Of a stretch of 31,947 bases of DNA, positions 6,771 to 15,279 are shown piece after piece. Below the pieces are notes generated by a model. That model did no database searches and had not been told where the DNA came from. It saw only the letters and a list, made by a program, of their open reading frames with translations. This stretch comes from a virus: the IMG/VR virus record IMGVR_UViG_3300013010_000040, positions 1 through 31,947 of that record, one strand, 5' to 3'. Numbering within the stretch: position 1 is the stretch's first letter; each line of letters opens with the position of its first letter. Both the position numbers and the translations under genes were made by a program.

Positions 6771-6965
6771 ATGAAGCTCACGAAAGAACAAGAAGAGATG
6801 GTGATCAGCTTAGAGCCTTTCACTCTCTCGAACGGAGATACTTATCAAGTATGGGGTACAATCGGTTCTCCTCATATGCATCAAGTGGCAAACCTCAACA
6901 CAGGAGAATCAAGAGAAGTTCCTCACAAGGTTGTCAAGAAATGGCAGCGAGAAGCTATGAAATAA
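6771..6965 (+). CDS. Hypothetical small protein (64 aa)
   Basis: MKLTKEQEEMVISLEPFTL, followed by a beta-type region with TYQVWGTIGSPHMHQVANL and a basic C-terminus (KVVKKWQREAMK). Unknown function. It is the last gene before the late module; the next start follows 20 bases later, behind a TATTTTTG box. Confidence 0.78.
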   Translation: MKLTKEQEEMVISLEPFTLSNGDTYQVWGTIGSPHMHQVANLNTGESREVPHKVVKKWQREAMK

Positions 6966-6973
6966 AAGATTAG

Positions 6974-6981
6974 TATTTTTG
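6974..6981 (+). promoter_or_regulatory. Late-type -7 box four bases before terminase start
   Basis: TATTTTTG fits TAnnTTTG and is followed by exactly four bases (TTGA) and the GTG start at 6986. No TTG is visible at the usual upstream distance. If active, the mRNA would be leaderless or nearly so. Confidence 0.5.
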
Positions 6982-6985
6982 TTGA

Positions 6986-7381
6986 GTGAACAATGCTCTC
7001 TCAGATAAACTAGCAAAAGAATTTCCTGAAGCACTTGCGCAGAACTCAGGCAACATCAAGAAGACTTGCAAGCAACTTGGAGCTTCACGAGCTTGGTATT
7101 ACAGAAAGTACAACAACGAAGAAGATACGAGCTTCAAAGAGAAGATCGACGAAGTAATCAACACAACTGTCGAAGAACATCTCGACGAAGCAGAAGAGCA
7201 GCTTATCAAGTTAGTTCGCAAAGGGAATCTCGGTGCTGTTATCTTCCTTTTAAAAACGCGAGGTCAGAAAAGAGGCTACATCGAAACTCAGAACAGAACT
7301 CACAGTCTACCACCTGGAGTCATTCAATTCAATTCAATCGGAGAATCTCCAGAAGTTCATGCCAACACCATTTCTGACTAG
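6986..7381 (+). CDS. terS: Terminase small subunit (putative)
   Basis: A 131-residue protein with an N-terminal helix-turn-helix (about residues 10-40, ALAQNSGNIKKTCKQLGASR then AWYYRKY), a coiled middle and the pattern GNLGAVIFLLKTRGQKRGY that is typical of small terminase subunits. TerS binds the phage DNA at the packaging site and loads the large subunit. GTG start follows a -7 box; the end overlaps terL by 23 bases, as expected for a terS-terL pair. Its HTH suggests recognition of a pac or cos site that is not obvious here. Confidence 0.82.
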   Translation: MNNALSDKLAKEFPEALAQNSGNIKKTCKQLGASRAWYYRKYNNEEDTSFKEKIDEVINTTVEEHLDEAEEQLIKLVRKGNLGAVIFLLKTRGQKRGYIETQNRTHSLPPGVIQFNSIGESPEVHANTISD

Positions 7382-8525
7382 CAAGCTGTTCGACTTGAAC
7401 ATTCAGATTCCAGAAGGAATCGATTTGACTATCAATCAAGGTGGCACTTCGTCTGGAAAGACTTATTGCATCATGCAGGCTCTTTTTATAGTCGGCTACA
7501 TGAATCCTGGTTCTGTTATCACTGTCATAGGTCAAGACATCCCAAACTTAAAAGCTGGAGCAATTCGAGATGCTCAATCGATATTTGAGTCGAGTGAGTT
7601 CTGCCATCAGATCATATCTCACTACAATAAGAGCGATAGGATTTATCATTTCTTAAATGGATCAATTATTGAGTTCAAGTCTTACGAAAACGAGCAGGAT
7701 GCAAAGTCTGGGAAGCGTGATTTTAGTTTCTTTAATGAGGTGAATGGTATTGATTACGAGGTTTTCGAAGCAATCTATTCACGGACAAAAGTTCACACTT
7801 GGGTTGACTTTAACCCTTCGTCTACTTTCTGGCTCACGGATAGAAGGTTTGAATCTCGTGTAGGCGTTAGAACAATCAAGTCAACGTATGAACACAATCC
7901 GTTTCTTGATGAATCGCTTGTAAAAAAGATTCAAGCTTACGAGCCTACTCCAGAGAACATAGAGTCTGGAACAGCTAACGAATATCGATGGAAGGTTTAC
8001 GGCCTTGGTGAATACGCTCCACTAGAAGGTGCTATCTTTAACAGATGGAAGAGAGGAACTTTTGATGAGTCTCTGCCTTATGGCTTTGGATTGGACTGGG
8101 GTACACGAGACCCTTTTGCATTGATGAAAGTAGCAATCGACTCAAAGAAGCGAATCATTTACGTCAAGCAGGTATGCTATCAAGAAGGGCTTGCAATGTC
8201 TAATATCAAAAAGATAATGGCTCGAAATGTCACTGATGAGTTGGTTGTAGCTGATTCAGCAGATCTTAGAGGCCGTATTGATTTAATGGAAGACGGCTAC
8301 AATATTTTTCCAGCTCACAAGCAAGGAATTGGTGGCATTGTTTCTCGGATTCGTGCAATCATGGATTATCTTATCATCATTGAAGACTCCCCTGATGTAG
8401 AGCGTGAGTTGATTAATTACGTTTGGATTGATAAGCGTGGAGAAATACCGATTGACAAGTTCAATCATGCTCTCGATGCGATTGCTTATTATTTTACACA
8501 TATTCGTTTACAAGGAAATACTTAA
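7359..8525 (+). CDS. terL: Terminase large subunit
   Basis: 388 residues, rather short for the family. Walker A GGTSSGKT (28-35) and a Walker B-like FSFFNEVNG (near 130) form the packaging ATPase. The RNase H-like nuclease has three acidic residues: D246 (FGLDWGTRDPFAL), D299 (VVADSADLR) and D373 (FNHALDAIAYY). It pumps DNA into the prohead and cuts the concatemer. The order terS-terL-portal-protease-capsid is that of HK97-like phages. Confidence 0.95.
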   Translation: MPTPFLTSKLFDLNIQIPEGIDLTINQGGTSSGKTYCIMQALFIVGYMNPGSVITVIGQDIPNLKAGAIRDAQSIFESSEFCHQIISHYNKSDRIYHFLNGSIIEFKSYENEQDAKSGKRDFSFFNEVNGIDYEVFEAIYSRTKVHTWVDFNPSSTFWLTDRRFESRVGVRTIKSTYEHNPFLDESLVKKIQAYEPTPENIESGTANEYRWKVYGLGEYAPLEGAIFNRWKRGTFDESLPYGFGLDWGTRDPFALMKVAIDSKKRIIYVKQVCYQEGLAMSNIKKIMARNVTDELVVADSADLRGRIDLMEDGYNIFPAHKQGIGGIVSRIRAIMDYLIIIEDSPDVERELINYVWIDKRGEIPIDKFNHALDAIAYYFTHIRLQGNT

Positions 8526-8530
8526 TTTTG
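8523..8530 (+). promoter_or_regulatory. Late-type -7 box before portal gene
   Basis: TAATTTTG, then CAAC, then ATG at 8535. Overlaps the terL stop codon. No clear -33 element at the normal spacing. Confidence 0.45.
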
Positions 8531-8534
8531 CAAC

Positions 8535-9776
8535 ATGGCCTCATCATTTAGAAGCTTCCTTCGAGGACTTCGACACCCGTCTAAGCAGTTTCAATCATTT
8601 TTCTACGAGATCGGGAAGCCGTTTGAATTCAATCGAGTCTCGAACAGCGAAGCAATCAATCAAGGCTTTCTTTCAAATTCAGAATTTTTCTCGATAGTCG
8701 ATAAGATTGCAAAAGATTGTTCTGCTGTTCCTATTCAAGTTCTGCGAAACGATGAAGAAATTGAAGAAGGTGAATTGTATCAAGCTATTAACTTTCCAAA
8801 CTCTGAGCAGAGCAGACAACAACTTTGGTATGAGATTTTTGTCTACTTGCTTTCGACTGGAGATTCTTTTATCTGGAGAGAAAAAGAATCGCTTGGATTT
8901 GTTTCCACTTCGATGAAGACTCTTCCTTGCCAGAATGTGGAAGTTGTTAAAAGCAAAGAGGACTCAATCCTTGCTACAGTAGAGAAATACAAATTTGAAT
9001 ACGGACAAGAAAGAGTCGACATTCTTCCAGAGGAGATGATTCACTTGAGATACTTTGATCCAAGTTCAATAGGAAGAGCATTGAATGACGGCTTGTCTCC
9101 TATGCAAGCTGGAGCTGCTGTCTTGCTTGCTTCGAATAATCTTCAGATTGCAGAAGCTTCAATCTTCGAGAATCGAGGTACAAGCGCAATCATCTCAGCT
9201 GGAAAAGCTGAGATTCCTATGATGCCAAAAGACCAGAAGAATCTTGACAAAGGTTTGAATAATCGAATGGGAGGGGCGCACAGGACAAACAGTGTTATCA
9301 CAACCAGCGGAGATATTAAAGTACACCAGCTTGGAATGTCTTCTTCTGATATGAAGCTCCTTGAAAGCAAGATGGAACACCTTCGTCAGATTTGTAGATT
9401 GTTTGGAACTCCATCGATTCTTTACGGAGACCCGAAGGCAAGCACTTACAACAACATGAAAGAAGCTATGAAAGCACACTACTCTGGAGCTGTTCTCCCT
9501 AATGTTGAGCTTCTTTTGAGTACACTCAACAGAACTCTTGTTCGAGAAATCAATGAAAGAAGCACAGCAACTTTCAGCTTGAAGATTAACAAGAAAGAGA
9601 TTGAAGCTTTGAATCCATCTCAAGAAGAGATGCACGAACAAATCCGTCAAGACGTAGAAAAGAGAATTTTGACTCCGAATGAAGCTCGTGAAATGATTTA
9701 CAATCTTGAAGAAATTGAAGGAGGAGATCAGTTGAATCCATTAAAAACATCAAATTCTAATATCGATGGAAATTAA
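8535..9776 (+). CDS. HK97-type portal protein
   Basis: 413 residues, typical length for an HK97-like portal. Recognisable points are FLSNSEFFSIVDKIAKDCSA near the start, the loop STGDSFIWRE, and LFGTPSILYGDP with a conserved hydrophobic core (residues 285-300), followed by a helical C-terminus. Twelve copies form the ring through which DNA enters and leaves the head and on which the connector assembles. It lies between terminase and protease, overlapping the protease by 11 bases. Confidence 0.93.
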   Translation: MASSFRSFLRGLRHPSKQFQSFFYEIGKPFEFNRVSNSEAINQGFLSNSEFFSIVDKIAKDCSAVPIQVLRNDEEIEEGELYQAINFPNSEQSRQQLWYEIFVYLLSTGDSFIWREKESLGFVSTSMKTLPCQNVEVVKSKEDSILATVEKYKFEYGQERVDILPEEMIHLRYFDPSSIGRALNDGLSPMQAGAAVLLASNNLQIAEASIFENRGTSAIISAGKAEIPMMPKDQKNLDKGLNNRMGGAHRTNSVITTSGDIKVHQLGMSSSDMKLLESKMEHLRQICRLFGTPSILYGDPKASTYNNMKEAMKAHYSGAVLPNVELLLSTLNRTLVREINERSTATFSLKINKKEIEALNPSQEEMHEQIRQDVEKRILTPNEAREMIYNLEEIEGGDQLNPLKTSNSNIDGN

Positions 9777-10566
9777 GAAAACAGAAAACCAGTATAAAGA
9801 GAAGACTCTTTCAGCTCCTCTAGGTATGGAGTTGAAAGCGGAAGGCGATAGCCGTTCGGTGAAAGGATATTTCTCTGCCTTTAACGTGATTGATTCAGAT
9901 GGAGATATGATCATGCCTGGAGCTTTTTCGAAATCTATCAATGATCGTGGACCGCTAAGTTCTGGAAATCGAAAGATTGCTCATCTTGCCTTTCACGATA
10001 CCCGCAGACCAGTTGGAACGATTACAGAGCTGAAAGAAGATGAGAAAGGCTTGTACTTCGAATCAACTATCGGAACTCACTCTGAAGGCGAAAACGCTTG
10101 GAAAATGTATAAAGAAGGCGTAATTCGAGAGCATTCAATCGGGTTTCGCTATTTATGGGACAAAGCCGAATTTGTAGCGGTAGAAGAAGGTAAGATTGAG
10201 GCTTTGCTTACTGCTTATCCAGGTAGTGATGTTGAAGCAATCAAAACTCATGGAGGCTACTACAAGCTCAATGAGGTAAAGTTGTATGAAGGCTCTTTTG
10301 TAACCTTCGGAGCGAATCCAGAGACTCCAAACGAAACAAAATCTGAAGAGGAAATCAAGCAACTTTTTGAAGAGCTTGAAGAGAAATCAAACCTCTTTTT
10401 ATCAGATTTGAAAAAAATAACTAGTGCAGATCCTGTGAAAGAACAAGAATTTTTGCAACTTTTGCATAGTTATAAGTCACTCGCACTTCGAAAGCCGTCT
10501 ATAAAAGACACTCAAAAAGAGCAAGCCGACGAACCGAAATCAACATTTTTATCATTTATCAAATAA
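9766..10566 (+). CDS. Prohead maturation protease (HK97 family, U35-like)
   Basis: 266 residues. The protease domain (about 25-190) starts with VKGYFSAFNVIDSDGDMIMPGAF, and contains H77 in LAFHDTRRPVGTI and S124 in REHSIGFRYL, the expected catalytic histidine and serine of this serine protease family. It removes the scaffold-like N-terminus of the capsid protein and digests itself during head maturation. The C-terminal 70 residues are charged and helical and could help scaffolding. Confidence 0.92.
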   Translation: MEIKKTENQYKEKTLSAPLGMELKAEGDSRSVKGYFSAFNVIDSDGDMIMPGAFSKSINDRGPLSSGNRKIAHLAFHDTRRPVGTITELKEDEKGLYFESTIGTHSEGENAWKMYKEGVIREHSIGFRYLWDKAEFVAVEEGKIEALLTAYPGSDVEAIKTHGGYYKLNEVKLYEGSFVTFGANPETPNETKSEEEIKQLFEELEEKSNLFLSDLKKITSADPVKEQEFLQLLHSYKSLALRKPSIKDTQKEQADEPKSTFLSFIK

Positions 10567-10573
10567 TTTCAAA

Positions 10574-11848
10574 GTGAAAAAGAAATTCGAAACTTTCCTA
10601 ACGGAAAAAGGAATCACTTCTGAGGAGTTCGGTAAAAAGTCGGCTGACGAACAGTCTGAACTTTGGGCTGACTTCATCGAAGTGCAAATCAAAGCTCAAA
10701 CAGAGCTTGTAGAAAAGAAAGCCTCAAAAGAGGAGATCGCTGAACTCATCCGTGAAAAAGATGAAGCTCGTGCTGAAGAGATGAAAGTCATTAAAGCAGC
10801 AATGAAGGAGCAAGGTGAAGCGATGAAGTCAATGAGCGTGAAGCTTGTTTCTTCTAGCGCAAATCCAAAATCAGAAATTGAGGTAGCTCTCGAAGAGAAA
10901 GCTGATGCCTTCAAGAAAGAGATTGGAGAGAAAAAAGGCTCAGTTGAGTTTGAAATCAAAACCGATGTTACTGCTGCTTCAATTACCAACAGCACTGGAG
11001 CATTGCGCTTGGATTCAATTGGTCAACTTGCTCACTCGAAGCTTACCCTTCGTGACTTGTTTACCGTGATTCCAGTAGGAGCAGATTCAAATGGAGTAAT
11101 TCGTTACTCTGATTGGGATGCTGCTACTACTGCTAGAGCTGCAGCTATGGTGGCTGAAGGAGCTCTTTATACAGAATCAACAGCTGCATGGGAAGAGTTT
11201 ACTCTTGAGCTTAAGAAAATCGGTGATACTATTCCTTTAAGTGAGGAAACTATTTATGATCGTCCGCGTTTTGCTAGAGAAATAAACCAATTCTTGAGCG
11301 TAAACATCGCGATTGTAGAAGATAATCAACTTGCTATGGGTAGCGGTGGTGCTAATATGGATGGTTTATATCCAACAGCTCCAACTTACACAGCAGCAGC
11401 TTCTGGAATTGCAAGTCCATCAACTTACGATCTAATCGTGAAAATGCGTGAGGCTATCATGGGAACTTATGGTTCTAAGTATTCTCCGAACTTTGCAATG
11501 ATGAACATTTCAGAAATCACTTCAATGCAATTAACAAAGGATGCTAATGACAACTACGTCATGCCTCCTTTTGCAGATGAGCAAGGAAATGTAATCATGA
11601 ACATGGTTGTAATTGAAAATTCAAATATTGCCAACAATACTTGTGTTATCGGTGACAGTCGTTACGGAACTATCTACGAAGTAGAAGGAACAACCATCAT
11701 GACAGGTTATGTTGGAAATAACTTTGGTAAAGACTTAGTGACGATGAAAGGCCGCAAGCGCGAGGCTTTACTTCTTCGCAATGTTGACCGAACTGGTTTC
11801 CTTAAGTGTACTGACATCGCAGCTGCTAAGGTTACTTTAGCGACATAA
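10574..11848 (+). CDS. Major capsid protein (HK97 fold)
   Basis: 424 residues starting at GTG. Residues 1-125 are charged, helical and rich in Glu, Lys and Ala (LVEKKASKEEIAELIREKDE), like the HK97 delta domain that acts as internal scaffold and is cut off by the protease upstream. The remainder (from about 135, STGALRLDSIGQLAHSKLTL) fits the HK97 capsid fold, with IGDTIPLSEETIYDRP as a typical core stretch. Arg codons shift to CGT/CGC compared with neighbours, as expected of a highly expressed gene. The likely cut is near residues 125-135. Confidence 0.94.
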   Translation: MKKKFETFLTEKGITSEEFGKKSADEQSELWADFIEVQIKAQTELVEKKASKEEIAELIREKDEARAEEMKVIKAAMKEQGEAMKSMSVKLVSSSANPKSEIEVALEEKADAFKKEIGEKKGSVEFEIKTDVTAASITNSTGALRLDSIGQLAHSKLTLRDLFTVIPVGADSNGVIRYSDWDAATTARAAAMVAEGALYTESTAAWEEFTLELKKIGDTIPLSEETIYDRPRFAREINQFLSVNIAIVEDNQLAMGSGGANMDGLYPTAPTYTAAASGIASPSTYDLIVKMREAIMGTYGSKYSPNFAMMNISEITSMQLTKDANDNYVMPPFADEQGNVIMNMVVIENSNIANNTCVIGDSRYGTIYEVEGTTIMTGYVGNNFGKDLVTMKGRKREALLLRNVDRTGFLKCTDIAAAKVTLAT

Positions 11849-11849
11849 G

Positions 11850-12044
11850 ATGGCAAAGCGAAACAAACGAGTGATTGAGTTCACTACGGATTTCGCAACC
11901 AAAAAGAAGGGCGAGAAAATAGAAGTCAACTCAATGTTGGCTTCTAAGCTCGTTCATCAAAACAAAGTTGCGAAGTATGCTGATGAAGCTTCAAAAGAAG
12001 CTCCAAAAGCGAAAGCAAAATCTAAAGCGAAAGCTGAAGATTAG
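11850..12044 (+). CDS. Small capsid-associated protein (putative)
   Basis: 64 residues, one base after the capsid stop. The N-terminus is a short beta-type unit (VIEFTTDFATKKKGEKIEV) followed by a helix (MLASKLVHQNKVAKY), and the C-terminal 20 residues are a Lys/Ala tail (APKAKAKSKAKAED). Small proteins with the same shape often follow capsid genes in siphophages; a head decoration, DNA-contacting or connector helper role is possible. The Lys tail suggests contact with DNA or the acidic capsid surface. Confidence 0.8.
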   Translation: MAKRNKRVIEFTTDFATKKKGEKIEVNSMLASKLVHQNKVAKYADEASKEAPKAKAKSKAKAED

Positions 12045-12074
12045 TATTTTCAGATTCAGGTTTAGTTCGAAAAG

Positions 12075-12102
12075 GCTCAAGATAATCTCTTGAGCTTTTT
12101 TT
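12075..12102 (+). terminator. Intrinsic terminator after the head genes
   Basis: GCTCAAGA (12075-12082) and TCTTGAGC (12088-12095) form a perfect 8-bp stem with a 5-base loop, followed by seven T. It ends the head transcript; a -7 box for the next gene begins only four bases later. Confidence 0.88.
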
Positions 12103-12105
12103 GTT

Positions 12106-12113
12106 TAATTTTG
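12106..12113 (+). promoter_or_regulatory. Late-type -7 box before connector gene
   Basis: TAATTTTG followed by TTCC and ATG at 12118. Because a terminator ends at 12102, a new start of transcription is needed here, which strengthens this weak-looking site. Confidence 0.6.
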
Positions 12114-12117
12114 TTCC

Positions 12118-12630
12118 ATGGCGCAAATACTATCAACGACAGACTTCTTGAATGGAGATCTAAAATTAGCACAAGATCAAAACACGAAAGCTGCCATCGC
12201 TTCAATACTTTCTGCAGAGAAAGAGATTCACTATTTGAAGCAAATATTCGGCTCAACACTTGGACAAGCTTTGATTGATGACCTTGCTGGAGATCCGCTC
12301 GTGCCTGTTTCAGCTAAGTGGCTTGATATTTTCACTCCTTTCGACTTCGATAAGAATAGCCAGAATTGGTACTGCGAAGGAATTAAGAGAGCTTTGATGT
12401 ATCTCTTTTATCTTGAAGTCACAACTGGACAATCTGTTCGGAATTTCTCTTCAGGTAATCATGGAGTCAATCAATCAGCAGTCTCAGCTCAAGGTATCAA
12501 CAAGCTTGAAATCGTTTTATACAATCGAGGAGTTGAAGCGATTAGCTTGCTTCAGGCTTTTGTTTTGTCTGACGCTGCTACTTATCCAGATTTTAAAGGA
12601 ATAGAGTTCGAATATCAAAGTCCAATTTAG
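12118..12630 (+). CDS. Head-tail connector protein (putative, gp6-like)
   Basis: 170 residues, mainly helical (ILSAEKEIHYLKQIFGSTLG, WYCEGIKRALMYLFYLEV), placed just after the head genes and before a neck/tail protein. Size, helical nature and place match the connector (head completion) proteins that bind the portal ring in HK97-like phages. Sequence similarity itself is not obvious to me, so the call is from position and shape. Confidence 0.65.
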   Translation: MAQILSTTDFLNGDLKLAQDQNTKAAIASILSAEKEIHYLKQIFGSTLGQALIDDLAGDPLVPVSAKWLDIFTPFDFDKNSQNWYCEGIKRALMYLFYLEVTTGQSVRNFSSGNHGVNQSAVSAQGINKLEIVLYNRGVEAISLLQAFVLSDAATYPDFKGIEFEYQSPI

Positions 12631-12631
12631 T

Positions 12632-15025
12632 ATGCTACAAGTATCAACACTGCTTCGTGAGGTTATTGCTTCAATGTCAGTGACTTTGAAAATTGATTCA
12701 GTTGAAGCTTCTGGCTCAAACTGGAAAGTATATTGTTCCAACACTCAATATTTAAACACGCTCTCTGAGCTTGAAATTGGTAGCGTTCAATATGTTGTTG
12801 AAAGCTTTGTTCAAGATGAATATTTGATTCTTGAAGGAGCAGTCGAACCGACTCCAGGTATTTTCGCTCTACGGAATCCGACTTTCAAGCATGGCAAGTA
12901 TCAAGCTGTTCTGACAGAGCTTTCAGATCCGCAAGACTTGGACATCATGCCTTTGATTTGGATGCTTGAAAATCAGCAGCGCACACGGCCTTCAGAGCTT
13001 GATAGCAAAATCGAAAGCGAAGGTCAAGTCAGACTTTTCTTTGCAAATACAGATGACTGGTCGAGAGACACAGAACAGATGTATGAAGAAATCTTAAATC
13101 CGGTTCTGACTCTTGTCAATTTGTTTCTTGTAGAGCTTGAAGCGAATAAAAGAACTGGTGATTTTGGTGTGATCGAAACTACAAATCATGCGAAGTTGAC
13201 TATCGGAGGCGGAGACTTAGGAAGTACTGAAGCTCAAGGAATCTTCCAGAGAACGCTTTCAGGAATAGAGGTGACTATCAATCTTCCTATTATGGTTGAC
13301 TTTGATTGCTCTGATACTGCTTCAACTCGTGTATGTCCTCAAGTATCTATCTTAGACGCTAATGGTAATATAATTACAATGGTTGACGCAGGCTCTTCTT
13401 ACACTGTTAGCGGTGGAGGCGGTAGTGGCTTTGTTGAGAACTCAGATTCAAGCTATACTAATACAGTGGCAAGTGGTGCTACTTTAGTGCTGCCTGATAT
13501 TACAGTTACAGATTCAGATGGTTCAACTTCTTCTGTGCCTAGTGTCCAAAACGTACTTTGTACGCCTTCAGCAGATGCTACAGTAGAAAATAGCGACAGT
13601 AGTTACACTAATACTGTGGCAAGTGGTGGAACGCTTACGCTTCCTGACATCACAGTTACAGACAGCGATGGGAGCACGTTCACTCAGGCTTCTGTTGTGA
13701 ATGTAGTTTGTAGTTTAGCGGCTGATGGTACGGTGAATGTAAATAGTGTATTTTTTGACAATGTAGCTTCAGGCGGAACCTTAAACATCGAGGTAAGACA
13801 ATCGAGTGGAAGCACATTAATAGGTTCAAAACAAGGTGCACATTTTAGAATACCTGACAGCGTCATTACTTTAGACAATACGGACGGGTCTACATTATCT
13901 ACTACAAACGTCTTAGCAACTGATGCATCGACTATTACCGCTCCTGATGCTACTGCTGTAATTAAAAACACTTTAAATGCAGTTCTTAGGTCAGAGTTAG
14001 TTCCTAGCAATGTGAGCGAGGATATTATCATTGGCGATGCAACCATTAACATTAACCAGAGCGATGGAACTTTAATTGCAAGCGCAACTGTAACAGCAGA
14101 GGGTTCAGGAGTTTATAATGTCGCTGATTCAACTGTCAATGTGGTTAATACTCTTGGCACAGTTTTATCAAGTAACTCAGTAAAAGCCACAGTTACTGAC
14201 ACAGTTCTAGCACCTGATGCAAATGTTGAAAACTCAGACAACAGTTACACTAACACAGTTGAAAGTGCTGGCACGCTTACGCTTTCTGATATTACGGTGA
14301 CATATCCAAGTGGGGCAACCGAGGCATTCCCCGCAGCGATAAACATCACAGCAAGTGCCGATGTAAGCGATGAGATATTTTTAGAAGCGGATTCGGTTGT
14401 AGAAAGTGGGGGTGCGGTAAGTGTAATGACTGACCAAGGCGGAAAGAATAACAACGCGAACCAACATGTAGGCTCAACACAGCCAAGCCTTGTCGCTTCG
14501 GATGCGTCATACAATAATCAACCTGTGGTCGTTTTTGCGGCTGACCAAATGTATTTTGATAGACCATTCGCAGCACACCTGAAAGATGGGTTTTCGTTTT
14601 TCTTTGTTGGGCGGGTTGATACAGTGGCGAGATTCGATTGGCTTGGCAGTAAATACGGGAACACCGTTTGCTCGCTTGGTGGCTTTGAGGACTTAGGATA
14701 CACGAGGATTCGAACAAAAGAACTAAGCGCATCGACTAACACCACTCAGAACACAGCGACAAATTTAGATACAGACGGTATTTGGACTCTAATAGGTACG
14801 GGCGCGTCTACGAACTTATACTTAAATGGAGTTTTGGTAATTAGCGCAAGCCAACACCAAGAAAATGGTTCTTTCGGTTGGTTGGGGGCGTTGTCAACTC
14901 AATTAAGAAGTAGGGGGCGATTTGGTACAATGACTTTTAGAAACGGCTACGACCTGACACAGATAAACGCAAGAGGGTCAGCCTTCGGGACAAAGTACGG
15001 ATTCACTTGGACAACAATAGTATGA
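12632..15025 (+). CDS. Neck/tail-completion-like protein fused to beta repeats and LamG-like domain
   Basis: 797 residues in three parts. Residues 1-235 look like a stand-alone neck or tail-terminator protein of Bacteroidota phages (VTLKIDSVEASGSNWKVYCS, VRLFFANTDDWSRDTEQMYE). A glycine hinge (SGGGGSG, about 260) follows. Residues 265-580 hold beta-sandwich-like repeats with the motif VENSDSSYTNTVASG and LPDITVTDSDGST, clear twice in tandem and again near 530-560. Residues 580-797 resemble a concanavalin/LamG sugar-binding domain (FSFFFVGRVDTVARF, TNLYLNGVLVISAS, GWLGALS). It is probably displayed on the neck or tail and sticks to host or surrounding glycans. The C-terminal domain differs in codon use from the rest, suggesting domain swapping. 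Confidence 0.75.
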   Translation: MLQVSTLLREVIASMSVTLKIDSVEASGSNWKVYCSNTQYLNTLSELEIGSVQYVVESFVQDEYLILEGAVEPTPGIFALRNPTFKHGKYQAVLTELSDPQDLDIMPLIWMLENQQRTRPSELDSKIESEGQVRLFFANTDDWSRDTEQMYEEILNPVLTLVNLFLVELEANKRTGDFGVIETTNHAKLTIGGGDLGSTEAQGIFQRTLSGIEVTINLPIMVDFDCSDTASTRVCPQVSILDANGNIITMVDAGSSYTVSGGGGSGFVENSDSSYTNTVASGATLVLPDITVTDSDGSTSSVPSVQNVLCTPSADATVENSDSSYTNTVASGGTLTLPDITVTDSDGSTFTQASVVNVVCSLAADGTVNVNSVFFDNVASGGTLNIEVRQSSGSTLIGSKQGAHFRIPDSVITLDNTDGSTLSTTNVLATDASTITAPDATAVIKNTLNAVLRSELVPSNVSEDIIIGDATININQSDGTLIASATVTAEGSGVYNVADSTVNVVNTLGTVLSSNSVKATVTDTVLAPDANVENSDNSYTNTVESAGTLTLSDITVTYPSGATEAFPAAINITASADVSDEIFLEADSVVESGGAVSVMTDQGGKNNNANQHVGSTQPSLVASDASYNNQPVVVFAADQMYFDRPFAAHLKDGFSFFFVGRVDTVARFDWLGSKYGNTVCSLGGFEDLGYTRIRTKELSASTNTTQNTATNLDTDGIWTLIGTGASTNLYLNGVLVISASQHQENGSFGWLGALSTQLRSRGRFGTMTFRNGYDLTQINARGSAFGTKYGFTWTTIV
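13430..13690 (+). repeat. Tandem coding repeat in the neck adhesin
   Basis: Two units of about 150 bases beginning near 13433 and 13583 encode nearly the same stretch (VENSDSSYTNTVASG, LPDITVTDSDGST). A third, more distant copy begins near 14225. The copies differ mainly at third codon positions in the shared core, so they are selected at protein level. Confidence 0.85.
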
Positions 15026-15252
15026 TAGTATTCGAGACATTAGACTTTCAAAAGGACATCGAAGACATCGACGCTTTCCTATTCGGAAGAATAAACCAGA
15101 CTACTTGGCAGACAGAGCCCATAGAATTTGAGGGCAAAACTTACATCAAGTATAAGTCAACACTTGACGAATGGAAAGCAGTCAACACAACTGAAATAGA
15201 ATTGCCACCAATAGAAATAGAAGATCTCACGAGTGATGAAGAAAATACTTAA
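15022..15252 (+). CDS. Hypothetical small acidic protein (76 aa)
   Basis: MIVFETLDFQKDIEDIDAFL, then IEFEGKTYIKYKSTLDEW and a very acidic C-terminus (PPIEIEDLTSDEENT). The start is the ATG overlapping the adhesin stop (ATGA at 15022-15025); a TTG five codons earlier lies within the adhesin gene. Its pairing with the adhesin suggests a folding helper or partner for it, but the family is unknown. Confidence 0.75.
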   Translation: MIVFETLDFQKDIEDIDAFLFGRINQTTWQTEPIEFEGKTYIKYKSTLDEWKAVNTTEIELPPIEIEDLTSDEENT

Positions 15253-15257
15253 ATTTG
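15250..15257 (+). promoter_or_regulatory. Possible -7 box before major tail protein
   Basis: TAAATTTG fits TAnnTTTG. It overlaps the previous stop and precedes an A-rich 22-base leader to the ATG at 15280. Its upstream context AATACTT is the same as at the portal promoter (8516-8522). No TTG at normal distance. Confidence 0.4.
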
Positions 15258-15279
15258 TAGAAATCTAAAAACAATCTCA

